Notes: generated from the letters alone by a model not told the origin. 12,449 nt of DNA from CAZYPU01 sp964649665 (GCA_964649665.1 CAZYPU010000033.1:1-12449); one strand, 5' to 3'; shown: positions 1 through 5,756, counted from the first letter of the stretch. Program-made: numbers and translations.

Positions 1-1
1 G

Positions 2-21
2 CCCTTCGACAAGCTCAGGAC
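2..21. repeat. Short intergenic repeat fragment, CCTTCG...CTCAGGA type
   Basis: The sequence CCCTTCGACAAGCTCAGGAC lies just beyond the rtcB stop codon. It shares its CCCTTCG left end and CTCAGGAC right end with the hairpin at 2355-2395, and a related form occurs at 9807-9837. It is probably one end of a dispersed palindromic repeat cut by the window edge. No gene is visible in these first bases. Confidence 0.5.
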
Positions 22-27
22 TCCCTT

Positions 28-1506
28 CTATCCCTTAATAACCGCGATCGGTCGCATCCTGGCGACGCGCTTTGATATACCTGCTTCGTGAACTACATGT
101 ACCACATCATTTACGTTTTTATAGGCCTCCGGCGCTTCTTCGGCCAACGTGCTGCGGCCGGCGGCCATAACCGTTATTCCCTTCTCTGCGAGTTCCCCGG
201 AAATGGATCTTCCCCTGCAGGCGGAAACCGCGGTCTTTCGGGACATGAGGCGGCCCGCCCCGTGGCAGGTACTAAAGAATGTTTCTTCGGCTTTTTGTGT
301 ACCCACTAATAAAAATGAATACCTTCCCATATCCCCCGGAATTATCACGGGCTGGCCTATCGGTTTATATTTTTCCGGCAAATCGGGATGGCCCGGAGGA
401 AACGCGCGCGTGGCGCCTTTTCTGTGCACGCACAGAAGTTTTTCCTTTCCGTCAATATTATACTTTTCGAACTTGGCAATATTGTGGGCAACGTCGTAAA
501 TCAAATCCATTCCTAAATTTTTAAAGCTCTTTTTAAAAACTTTTTCAAAAATCTCCCGCACAAGATGCATGAGGCACTGGCGGTTATTCCAGGCGTAATT
601 TGCCGCGCACTTCATGGCGCCTATATAAGCCCAGCCTTCCGGAGATTTTACCGGCGCGCACGCAAGCTGCCTGTCCGGAACGGAAATTCCGTATTTATTC
701 AATATCCCCATCATATCTTTCGAATACTCGTCGCATATCTGATAACCGAAGCCGCGGGAGCCGGAATGTATCATTACGGTAATTTGGCCCTTTTCTATGC
801 CAAATATCTCAGCCGCTTTAACGTCATAGATCTCACTTACGCGTTGGATCTCTATAAAATGGTTTCCGCTTCCAAGGGTTCCCGACTGTTTTTTTCCTCT
901 CTGGTATGCCCTCTCGGATACTCTCGAGGGATCCGCGCCTTCCATCGCTCCTTTTTCCTCGGTATATTCCAGGTCCTCCTTTGTGCCGAATCCCCTGCTG
1001 ACGGCCCAGGCCGCGCCCCTGGTTAATATTTTTCTTTCCTCTTCGGGGTTTACTCTTATTTTCCCCTCGGAGCCGAGGCCCGCGGGAACGTGATTGTAGA
1101 GGCCGTTTATCAGTTCTTTAATCCGCGGTTTCACGTCTTTCTCTGTTAGATCTGTTTTTACAAGACGGATCCCACAATTGATATCGTAGCCGATCATTCC
1201 GGGGCTGACAATGCCTCCTTCATCTATGTCATAAGCGGAAACTCCGCCTATGGGAGCTCCGTAACCCCAGTGGATATCAGGCATGGCAAGCGAATACTTC
1301 ACGATACCGGGAAGAGTGGCAACATTAGCAACCTGCTCGGGCGCCCTGTCATGTTTTATGCTCTCGAGCAAGTGTTCGTCGGCGTAGATCATACCGTCAA
1401 CGCGCATACCGCTCTTATAGCTTTTTGGTATGCGCCAGCGGTAATCGTCTATTTTTTCTAACGGCCCTGTCCAAGTTTGCACAAGAACCTCTTCAATCCT
1501 TGACAT
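28..1506 (-). CDS. rtcB: RtcB-family 3'-phosphate RNA-splicing ligase
   Basis: RtcB joins RNA 2',3'-cyclic phosphate or 3'-phosphate ends to 5'-OH ends, using GTP and Mn2+, in tRNA splicing or RNA repair. Counting from the ATG at 1506 (492 residues), the metal-ligand motif DINCG lies near residues 108-112, GSGNHF near 213-218 with His216, and the HSGSRG stretch near 247-252. HNIAKFE follows near 341-347. HGAGR near 415-419 carries the histidine that is guanylylated in this family, and a terminal Lys-Gly ends the protein. Length is normal for the long archaeal-type form and no intein is visible. A TTG four codons upstream is an alternative start. I prefer the ATG, although no good ribosome-binding site precedes either. 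The gene follows archease by about 20 bases, so the two are surely co-transcribed. The start codon lies in one arm of a perfect hairpin. Confidence 0.96.
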   Translation of the reverse strand: MSRIEEVLVQTWTGPLEKIDDYRWRIPKSYKSGMRVDGMIYADEHLLESIKHDRAPEQVANVATLPGIVKYSLAMPDIHWGYGAPIGGVSAYDIDEGGIVSPGMIGYDINCGIRLVKTDLTEKDVKPRIKELINGLYNHVPAGLGSEGKIRVNPEEERKILTRGAAWAVSRGFGTKEDLEYTEEKGAMEGADPSRVSERAYQRGKKQSGTLGSGNHFIEIQRVSEIYDVKAAEIFGIEKGQITVMIHSGSRGFGYQICDEYSKDMMGILNKYGISVPDRQLACAPVKSPEGWAYIGAMKCAANYAWNNRQCLMHLVREIFEKVFKKSFKNLGMDLIYDVAHNIAKFEKYNIDGKEKLLCVHRKGATRAFPPGHPDLPEKYKPIGQPVIIPGDMGRYSFLLVGTQKAEETFFSTCHGAGRLMSRKTAVSACRGRSISGELAEKGITVMAAGRSTLAEEAPEAYKNVNDVVHVVHEAGISKRVARMRPIAVIKG

Positions 1507-1523
1507 CAAAGATGTCAAGGATT
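1495..1523 (-). promoter_or_regulatory. Perfect inverted repeat over the rtcB start codon
   Basis: Two 13-base arms, 1495-1507 and 1511-1523, are perfectly complementary and separated by three bases. In the archease-rtcB mRNA this would form a tight hairpin with a UUU loop, and the rtcB ATG (1504-1506) would sit in its 3' arm. Such a structure could hide the initiation region or act as a protein or DNA site. The structure is seen in the sequence; a regulatory role is inferred. Confidence 0.5.
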
Positions 1524-1527
1524 TCTT

Positions 1528-1944
1528 TCATACGTCAAATACGATATCTACACTACAGCCTTCATCCGACTCGCGTATATTAAGGTCATGATACGTGGCT
1601 GCCTTTATTTCCGTTTTCAGCCTGTTCCTGTTTTCCCTTACATGCCTGCCGCAGGCTTTGGCGGAAAGCTTCTTTCCGTCCAGGAACGCGATATTGAAGC
1701 CGGAAAATATTATGCCTTTCGTATAGAAATTATAAAGCAATTCATCCAGCCACACAATCAAAAGTTCCTCACTCGAAGCCGCTTCAAGCTCTACACCTAT
1801 GGAGACGCTCTCTTTGAACCCTTCAAGGTCCGCTATAATGTCAAACATGGCGAAGGCGGCGTTCGTAAAAAGATCCTTCAAGTCCCTGCCGTATACCCTA
1901 ACGGCTATGTCAGCGGTATGCGGCAGCTGTTCGTAGCGCTTCAT
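1528..1944 (-). CDS. Archease, RtcB activator
   Basis: Archease speeds guanylylation and turnover of RtcB. The 138-residue protein has the family length and starts with the diagnostic PHTADI motif (residues 8-13), whose aspartate is a metal ligand in the family. Other recognisable stretches are WLDELLY near 65-71, a KAATYHDL region near 114-121, and an acidic C-terminus ending in DIVFDV. It lies directly upstream of rtcB, the usual partner arrangement. The ATG has no Shine-Dalgarno sequence, and a promoter-like pair ends only a few bases before it, so the mRNA may be nearly leaderless. Recognition is secure; the translation mode is inferred. Confidence 0.95.
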   Translation of the reverse strand: MKRYEQLPHTADIAVRVYGRDLKDLFTNAAFAMFDIIADLEGFKESVSIGVELEAASSEELLIVWLDELLYNFYTKGIIFSGFNIAFLDGKKLSAKACGRHVRENRNRLKTEIKAATYHDLNIRESDEGCSVDIVFDV

Positions 1945-1954
1945 ATACTATAAG

Positions 1955-1983
1955 ATGATATCAGAATTATCCCTTTTATTCAA
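1955..1983 (-). promoter_or_regulatory. Predicted sigma70-type promoter for archease-rtcB
   Basis: On the minus strand, TTGAAT (1978-1983) and TATCAT (1955-1960) are separated by 17 bases, with TGA just before the -10 hexamer giving an extended -10. The expected transcription start would leave a leader of only about four bases before the archease ATG. No other promoter-like pair was noticed here. Confidence 0.45.
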
Positions 1984-2030
1984 GAGCCAAGAAAAAAATA
2001 CGCAAAACCAGAACATAAGTTATCCGCAAA

Positions 2031-2056
2031 GTAGGGCACCCTTAAGGATGCCCTAC
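2031..2056. terminator. Hairpin downstream of the GIY-YIG gene, possible terminator
   Basis: GTAGGGCA and TGCCCTAC form an 8-bp stem around an inner CCTTAAGG palindrome. It lies about 16 bases past the GIY-YIG stop codon on the minus strand. The T-run that should follow is poor (CTACTTTGCGG), so this may be a weak terminator or simply a small repeat hairpin. Confidence 0.4.
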
Positions 2057-2072
2057 GACTAGATGGCTCGGA

Positions 2073-2348
2073 TTAGCGAAGTTTCGTGGTATTGGATTCG
2101 ATAAGGACTAATTTCTTTTCGCGGGTCCAGCGCTTGATCTCTGCCTCGCGTTTTAAGGCTTTGGACTTAGTTTTGTGCAGTTCCTTGTAAACTAACTCGG
2201 CGGGGAGATGGGCTTGGACGTAGCGGCTTCCTTTTTTGCGGTTGTGTTCGGATATGCGACGAGGGAGGTCGTTCGTTATGCCGGTGTAGAGGCTAGCGTC
2301 GGAGCAGCGGAGGATGTAGACGTGCCAGATTTGTTTTTTTGTTTTCAT
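2073..2348 (-). CDS. Small GIY-YIG nuclease-domain protein (YhbQ/UPF0213-like)
   Basis: The 91-residue protein is essentially one GIY-YIG domain. VYIL (10-13) and YTGIT (21-25) form the paired GIY and YIG elements, followed by the conserved Arg30-Arg31 and His35. The KALKREAEIKRW helix (63-74) supplies the likely metal-binding glutamate. This architecture fits the single-domain YhbQ/UPF0213 proteins. It lacks the extra DNA-binding modules of intron-type GIY-YIG homing enzymes. Substrate is unknown; structure-specific DNA cleavage is the family guess. The gene is isolated, with hairpins on both sides, and starts at ATG without a clear ribosome-binding site. Its position next to an intron-bearing tRNA is notable but may be chance. 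Confidence 0.88.
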   Translation of the reverse strand: MKTKKQIWHVYILRCSDASLYTGITNDLPRRISEHNRKKGSRYVQAHLPAELVYKELHKTKSKALKREAEIKRWTREKKLVLIESNTTKLR

Positions 2349-2354
2349 GTTACG

Positions 2355-2395
2355 TGTGGCCCTTCGGCGGCCTTTTGGGCCGCCTCAGGACCACA
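2355..2395. repeat. GC-rich palindromic repeat, CCTTCG...CTCAGGA type
   Basis: Arms TGTGGCCCTTCGGCGGCC and GGCCGCCTCAGGACCACA are complementary at about 15 of 18 positions around a TTTTG loop. The outer CCCTTCG and CTCAGGAC parts match the element at the start of the window. It lies between the GIY-YIG start codon and the tRNA terminator. It could form a hairpin in either transcript. Confidence 0.6.
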
Positions 2396-2459
2396 TACAA
2401 ATGTGTAAAAACCTCTCCTTGAGAAAACTCGGGAGAGGTTTTTATACATTTGTGTGTGG
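2391..2459 (-). terminator. Long hairpin terminator of the tRNA-Lys gene
   Basis: Arms 2391-2418 and 2432-2459 match at about 26 of 28 positions around a 13-base loop. In the minus-strand transcript the core stem CCTCTCC/GGAGAGG is followed by TTTTT, a good intrinsic terminator. The outer stem extends up to the encoded CCA end of the tRNA (2457-2459). The hairpin is nearly symmetrical and has A/T runs on both sides, so it could also stop plus-strand transcription. Confidence 0.75.
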
Positions 2460-2848
2460 TACCCCGCAGAGGACTCGAACCTCTCACAGCCGCCTTAAAC
2501 ACTGTTGTTACCCTATCCTAATATAGGGGGCCAATTTAATTTCTATTGGCCTCTGCATATCGCTATGCAGGTCAGACTATACCATCTTCGCAAAATACAA
2601 AATTCTGCGAGGTCCTGATTATAGTCGTTGAACCTTCCCCTCCTTTTTTAGTGATTGCTCAATACGATTGGTAATCACTCGAAAAGGCAGGGCTTGGCTG
2701 CGGATTGTCTGCATCGCTGTATTTTTACCGATACGGTAACAGCGAATACCCCAGAGTTTCCCGCAATTTACAGGATTTTCATCTATTAGTTGCCTAATAG
2801 CGCCCCTTATAAAAAAGGGCGGTGCTCTACCAGATGAGCTAGCGGGGC
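2457..2848 (-). tRNA. tRNA-Lys(UUU), split by a group I intron
   Basis: Exon 1 is 2816-2848 (33 nt) and exon 2 is 2457-2499 (43 nt), giving a 76-nt tRNA with encoded CCA. The acceptor arms are GCCCCGC and GCGGGGT, with a G1-U72 wobble. The D stem is GCTC/GAGC with loop ATCTGGTA. The anticodon stem CCGCC/GGCGG closes the loop CTTTTAA, giving anticodon UUU. The variable loop is CTGTG, and the T arm is AGAGG-TTCGAGT-CCTCT with discriminator A73. The intron breaks the anticodon loop after U33, so a working tRNA needs exact splicing. A promoter-like site lies about 30 bases upstream and a strong terminator follows at once. Identity as Lys rests on the spliced anticodon. Confidence 0.95.
2500..2815 (-). 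ncRNA. Self-splicing group I intron in tRNA-Lys
   Basis: This 316-nt insertion has the landmarks of a group I ribozyme. P1 is exon CGCCCU paired with intron GGGGCG (2801-2806), ending in the required U-G wobble at the 5' splice site. The last intron base is G (2500). P2 is CTATTAG-GCAA-CTAATAG (2783-2800). P3 pairs the TCCTG at 2772-2776 with CAGGA at 2613-2617. P7 pairs GACTATA (2620-2626) with TATAGTC (2575-2581). Three P9-like hairpins follow at 2554-2569, 2529-2551 and 2511-2528. The stretch GACAATCCGCAGCCAAGCC (2691-2709) resembles the conserved core of chloroplast and cyanobacterial trnL introns, pointing to an IC3-like type (memory-based). P10 looks weak. It holds no open reading frame. 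Confidence 0.93.
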
Positions 2849-2877
2849 ACGATTTAACTTTTTTCCAAAGAACAATT

Positions 2878-3735
2878 TCACTTTATTATACCATAAGAAG
2901 AAATTGCTTTTTCTAAAATTTCTCGTTTTTTTATTTTTTTTTGCCAAATCGTATTTTTGCGTTTAGGATTTATGAAAATTAGTGGTGAAAAATTTATTTC
3001 CTGCATAAAAGTCACGAGATTTTCTCTGCCACTAAATTCAACTACCTTGCTATGCATATCTACTCTTGCTATTATGCCAAATTCCTTCAATAAAAACGCT
3101 ATATCTTGCAATACCTCGCGTGATTCCTGGTAGCCCCTTACGCGCCTTTTGTCCTTACAGTTATAGTAAATATTGCCTTCGTCATCAAAAAATGTCTTTA
3201 AAAATACCCGCTTTTCTTCCCTTGTGGCTTTTGTCCTCAAGTAAGGAAAAATTTCGTTTATCCTTTCTTTTATATAAGCTGCAAATTCCACATTATGAAA
3301 TGCCATCACTATGACCTTATCCGTCCGGGTATGCAATATTGGCTCAATTGCAAATATTTGACCGATCAAATTTTTAAGGTGTTCGATCTGATATTTTGAG
3401 CGGCTGTAATATGTGCATCCACAATCTCTTACATGCCCATCAAACATGAAATGAGCTACTACATGAACGATGTGAGGATCCCAATTAATCGGCGTTTTAA
3501 TATGTCTACCGGGGAGGCAAGTGCCCTTTCGGGGATTTGTTCTACTTTTGCGCAATTCGTTCCTTTTCCTGTTAATCTCGGCCTTCTGATCTTGCGTTAA
3601 CTTGATATCTTTGATATATCCGTATACCGTACTTTTGGGCAGTTTACTTTCTACCATTATAGAAGTTAAAGAAAAGCCCTCTTTTCTAAGGCGTTTACAT
3701 GCATTTACAAAAAATTCTCTAGTTTTATTTTTCAT
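2878..3735 (-). CDS. Free-standing LAGLIDADG homing-endonuclease-like protein with N-terminal HTH
   Basis: Counting from the ATG at 3735 (285 residues), the N-terminus (about 10-45) looks like a helix-turn-helix of the type LTSIMVESKLPKSTVYGYIK. Two LAGLIDADG-like helices follow: one near 89-100 ending FMFDGH (Asp99) and one near 176-187 ending FFDDEGN (Asp184, Asp185, Glu186). Both keep acidic residues, so catalysis is plausible. The spacing of about 85 residues suits a single-chain two-repeat enzyme. A TTG three codons upstream (3742-3744) is an alternative start, only 6 bases after the frr stop. The gene looks AT-richer than its neighbours, with many AAA and ATA codons, suggesting transfer. 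It probably rides on the frr transcript. It lies outside the intron. Target site is unknown; an alternative role is an HTH regulator with a dead nuclease fold. Confidence 0.85.
   Translation of the reverse strand: MKNKTREFFVNACKRLRKEGFSLTSIMVESKLPKSTVYGYIKDIKLTQDQKAEINRKRNELRKSRTNPRKGTCLPGRHIKTPINWDPHIVHVVAHFMFDGHVRDCGCTYYSRSKYQIEHLKNLIGQIFAIEPILHTRTDKVIVMAFHNVEFAAYIKERINEIFPYLRTKATREEKRVFLKTFFDDEGNIYYNCKDKRRVRGYQESREVLQDIAFLLKEFGIIARVDMHSKVVEFSGRENLVTFMQEINFSPLIFINPKRKNTIWQKKIKKREILEKAISSYGIIK
2885..2890 (-). promoter_or_regulatory. Extended -10 element for tRNA-Lys, inside the endonuclease gene end
   Basis: The minus strand reads TGGTATAAT here: a consensus -10 hexamer with the TGn extension, about 37 bases ahead of tRNA position 1. 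The -35 region is poor (about GAAAAA 17 bases upstream), as is common with extended -10 promoters. The hexamer is formed by the last codons of the LAGLIDADG gene. It would start a short leader to be trimmed by RNase P. Confidence 0.55.
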
Positions 3736-3750
3736 AATAGCCAAAATAAG

Positions 3751-4314
3751 CTAGACTTCCTGAATCTCTTTTTCCTTATCCGCCAGGTACTTGTCAATTT
3801 CTTTCGAGTGTTTGTCGATAAATTTCTGAATGTCCTCTTTGTGGGCGAATTTGGCGTCTTCGGTAATCGCCTTATCTTTCTCCATCTTATCAATCTCGGT
3901 ATTTGCAGCGCGCCTTGCGGTGCGAAGCGAGATTTTTCCTTCTTCGGCTATCTTTTTCAGGACCTTGGCGAGCTCGTCCCTGCGTTCCGTCGTAAGAGTA
4001 GGAATAGATATACGAATGAGTTTGCCGTCGTTATTGGGGGTAACCCCGAGTTCCGAGGCAAGTATGGCCTTTTCGATTTCCACCAGGACAGAACTGTCCC
4101 AGGGTTGAATAACAATAAGCCGCGGTTCCGGGGTGGAAATTCCGGCAACCTGCCTTAGCGGCATCGTCGTGCCGTAGCAGGCGACTTTCACGCCTTCCAC
4201 CAGACTAATATGGGCCCTTCCCGTGCGTATCGTGGAAAATTCCCTTTCCGTGGCTTCGATTGTTTTTTTCATTTTATGCTCTACATCCTTTAATACTTCT
4301 TTTGCCGTAGCCAA
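3751..4314 (-). CDS. frr: Ribosome recycling factor
   Basis: RRF works with EF-G to split ribosomes after termination. The 187-residue length is typical. The sequence has the family's signature stretches: FSTIRTGRAH near 26-35, YGTTMPLRQVAGISTPEPR near 47-65, and the C-terminal coiled-coil half with ERRDELAK and DADKEKEI-like charged helices. Translation must begin at TTG (4312-4314), because no in-frame ATG lies between it and the preceding stop. GAGGGG (4324-4329) sits nine bases ahead as ribosome-binding site. It is the fourth gene of the rpsB-tsf-pyrH-frr operon, 19 bases after pyrH. The LAGLIDADG gene follows at once. Confidence 0.97.
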   Translation of the reverse strand: MATAKEVLKDVEHKMKKTIEATEREFSTIRTGRAHISLVEGVKVACYGTTMPLRQVAGISTPEPRLIVIQPWDSSVLVEIEKAILASELGVTPNNDGKLIRISIPTLTTERRDELAKVLKKIAEEGKISLRTARRAANTEIDKMEKDKAITEDAKFAHKEDIQKFIDKHSKEIDKYLADKEKEIQEV

Positions 4315-4333
4315 TTCACACCACCCCTCTCAT

Positions 4334-5047
4334 TTAATAAACCAGTGTTCCGATTTTTTCGCCGGTAACAACGCGTTTTATGTTTCCCTTTTTATTCAGG
4401 TTAAAAACTATTATGGGCAGTTTATTGTCCATGCACAAACTTACAGCGGTCGCGTCCATAATCTTTAAGCCCTTTTTCAGGACATCGATATGCCGTATTT
4501 TCGCGTATCTTCTCGCGTTTTTCTTTTTCACCGGGTCGCTTGAGTAAATACCGTCAACCTTCGTGGCTTTCAGGATCACATCGGCCCCTATTTCCGTCGC
4601 GCGCAGCGCCGCCGCTGTGTCGGTGGTAAAATACGGATTTCCCGTCCCGGCTACGAATACCACGACCCTGCCTTTCTCAAGGTGCCTCATGGCCCTTCTG
4701 CGTATGTAAGGCTCCGCGAGTTCCTGCATCTCGATGGCAGTCTGGATGCGCGTAAAAACGCCTATTCTTTCGAGGGCATCCTGAAGCGCCAGCCCGTTAA
4801 GCACGGTGGCGAGCATTCCCATGTAATCGGCGGTGGAGCGATCCATGCCTTTCTGCGTCGCCGCTTTTAAGCCCCTGAAAATATTGCCGCCGCCTATGAC
4901 AACGGCGACTTCACAGCCCATGCGCCCCACGTCTTTGATCTGTTCCGCGATCGAAAGCATGACGCCGGGGTCAATACCGTAACCCTTTCTGCCCTCGAGG
5001 GCCTCGCCGCTTATTTTAAGAACTATGCGTTTATACTTTGGTTTCAT
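4334..5047 (-). CDS. pyrH: UMP kinase
   Basis: PyrH phosphorylates UMP to UDP with ATP in pyrimidine synthesis; the bacterial enzyme is a hexamer of the amino-acid kinase fold. The 237 residues show KISGEAL (11-17), the glycine-rich GGGNIFRG (52-59), the UMP-binding STADYMGMLATVLN stretch (71-84), GTGNPYFTTDTAA (134-146) and DGIYSSDP (165-172). The order behind tsf and ahead of frr is the standard bacterial one. The ATG lacks a clear Shine-Dalgarno sequence. The 110-base gap to tsf is filled by a palindromic repeat, which may lower expression relative to rpsB-tsf. Identification is secure. Confidence 0.97.
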   Translation of the reverse strand: MKPKYKRIVLKISGEALEGRKGYGIDPGVMLSIAEQIKDVGRMGCEVAVVIGGGNIFRGLKAATQKGMDRSTADYMGMLATVLNGLALQDALERIGVFTRIQTAIEMQELAEPYIRRRAMRHLEKGRVVVFVAGTGNPYFTTDTAAALRATEIGADVILKATKVDGIYSSDPVKKKNARRYAKIRHIDVLKKGLKIMDATAVSLCMDNKLPIIVFNLNKKGNIKRVVTGEKIGTLVY

Positions 5048-5059
5048 CGTTTAATACTA

Positions 5060-5148
5060 ACTGTCATTGCGAAGCGCCGCAGGCGCTGAAGCAATCTCAA
5101 ACATAGAGATTGCTTCGTTGGCCTTCGGCCTCCTCGCAATGACACAGT
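5060..5148. repeat. Palindromic repeat of the GTCATTGCGA family between tsf and pyrH
   Basis: Ends GTCATTGCGA (5063-5072) and TCGCAATGAC (5134-5143) are exact inverted repeats. Inside lies a perfect 11-bp pair, GAAGCAATCTC (5088-5098) and GAGATTGCTTC (5106-5116), plus the small hairpins GCGCCGCAGGCGC and GGCCTTCGGCC. It is a non-coding MITE- or REP-like unit placed inside an operon. Minus-strand transcripts would carry a large stem-loop here. A shrunken relative lies at 8612-8658. Confidence 0.8.
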
Positions 5149-5157
5149 AATAAGTTT

Positions 5158-5742
5158 TCATATCTTCTCGCCGAGCTGGTAGCGAGTAAATCTCCGAATT
5201 ACGATATTTTCCCCGATTTTCGCGATAAGCGAGTGCAGAAGATCTTTCACTTTTATCTTCGGGTCCTTAATGAAAGGCTGGTCGAGAAGGCAGGCCTCCT
5301 CGTAGAATTTTTCCAACTTGCCCGCGAGGATTTTCGGAAGCGCCTGTTTCGGTTTGTTTTTTACGATAGAGGCCAGGATCTCCTTTTCTTTTTCCAGCAC
5401 CCCCGCGGGGACATCTTCTCTTTTCACGTAGCCCGGCTTCGCAGCGGCAACCTGCATGGATATATCTTTTGTGAATTTTTTAAATTCATCGTTCCTCGCG
5501 ACAAAATCGCTCTCACAATTTACCTCGACAAGAACGCCTATTTTCCCATTGGCATGAATATAGCTTTCTATCCGGCCTTCCTTGGCGGCGCGGCTTGATC
5601 TGTCGGAGGCGAGCTTTATACCTTTTTTGCGCAGTATCTCGACTGCCTTCTCGATATTTCCTTTAGCCTCTTTAAGGGCCGACTTGCAGTCCATGACGCC
5701 GGCTGATGTCTTCTCCCTCAGGGACTTTATAGCGTCCAGCAT
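5158..5742 (-). CDS. tsf: Elongation factor Ts, short form
   Basis: EF-Ts recharges EF-Tu by exchanging GDP for GTP. The N-terminal UBA-like domain is clear (LREKTSAGVMDCKSALKEA, 8-26). The nucleotide-exchange motif SDFVARN occupies 78-84. The protein is 194 residues, well below the roughly 280 of E. coli, so it belongs to the compact type that lacks much of the second core subdomain, as in Thermus. The C-terminus GENIVIRRFTRY is conserved. ATG is preceded by AAAGGA at suitable spacing and lies 14 bases after rpsB, so the two are translated from one message. Confidence 0.97.
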   Translation of the reverse strand: MLDAIKSLREKTSAGVMDCKSALKEAKGNIEKAVEILRKKGIKLASDRSSRAAKEGRIESYIHANGKIGVLVEVNCESDFVARNDEFKKFTKDISMQVAAAKPGYVKREDVPAGVLEKEKEILASIVKNKPKQALPKILAGKLEKFYEEACLLDQPFIKDPKIKVKDLLHSLIAKIGENIVIRRFTRYQLGEKI

Positions 5743-5756
5743 TTTTTTCCTTTCGA

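Noticed and set aside
565..1026. Open frame of 153 codons on the plus strand inside rtcB
   Set aside because: It overlaps a full-length, motif-complete rtcB on the opposite strand, shows no family features and has no ribosome-binding site.
2500..2815. A homing endonuclease gene or remnant inside the intron
   Set aside because: No open frame of useful length was found in the intron; its loops are short and explained by ribozyme helices.
2457..2848. Archaeal-type bulge-helix-bulge tRNA intron spliced by endonuclease and RtcB
   Set aside because: The insert is 316 nt with clear group I P1, P3, P7 and terminal G; no bulge-helix-bulge at the junctions was seen, and the neighbouring protein genes are bacterial.
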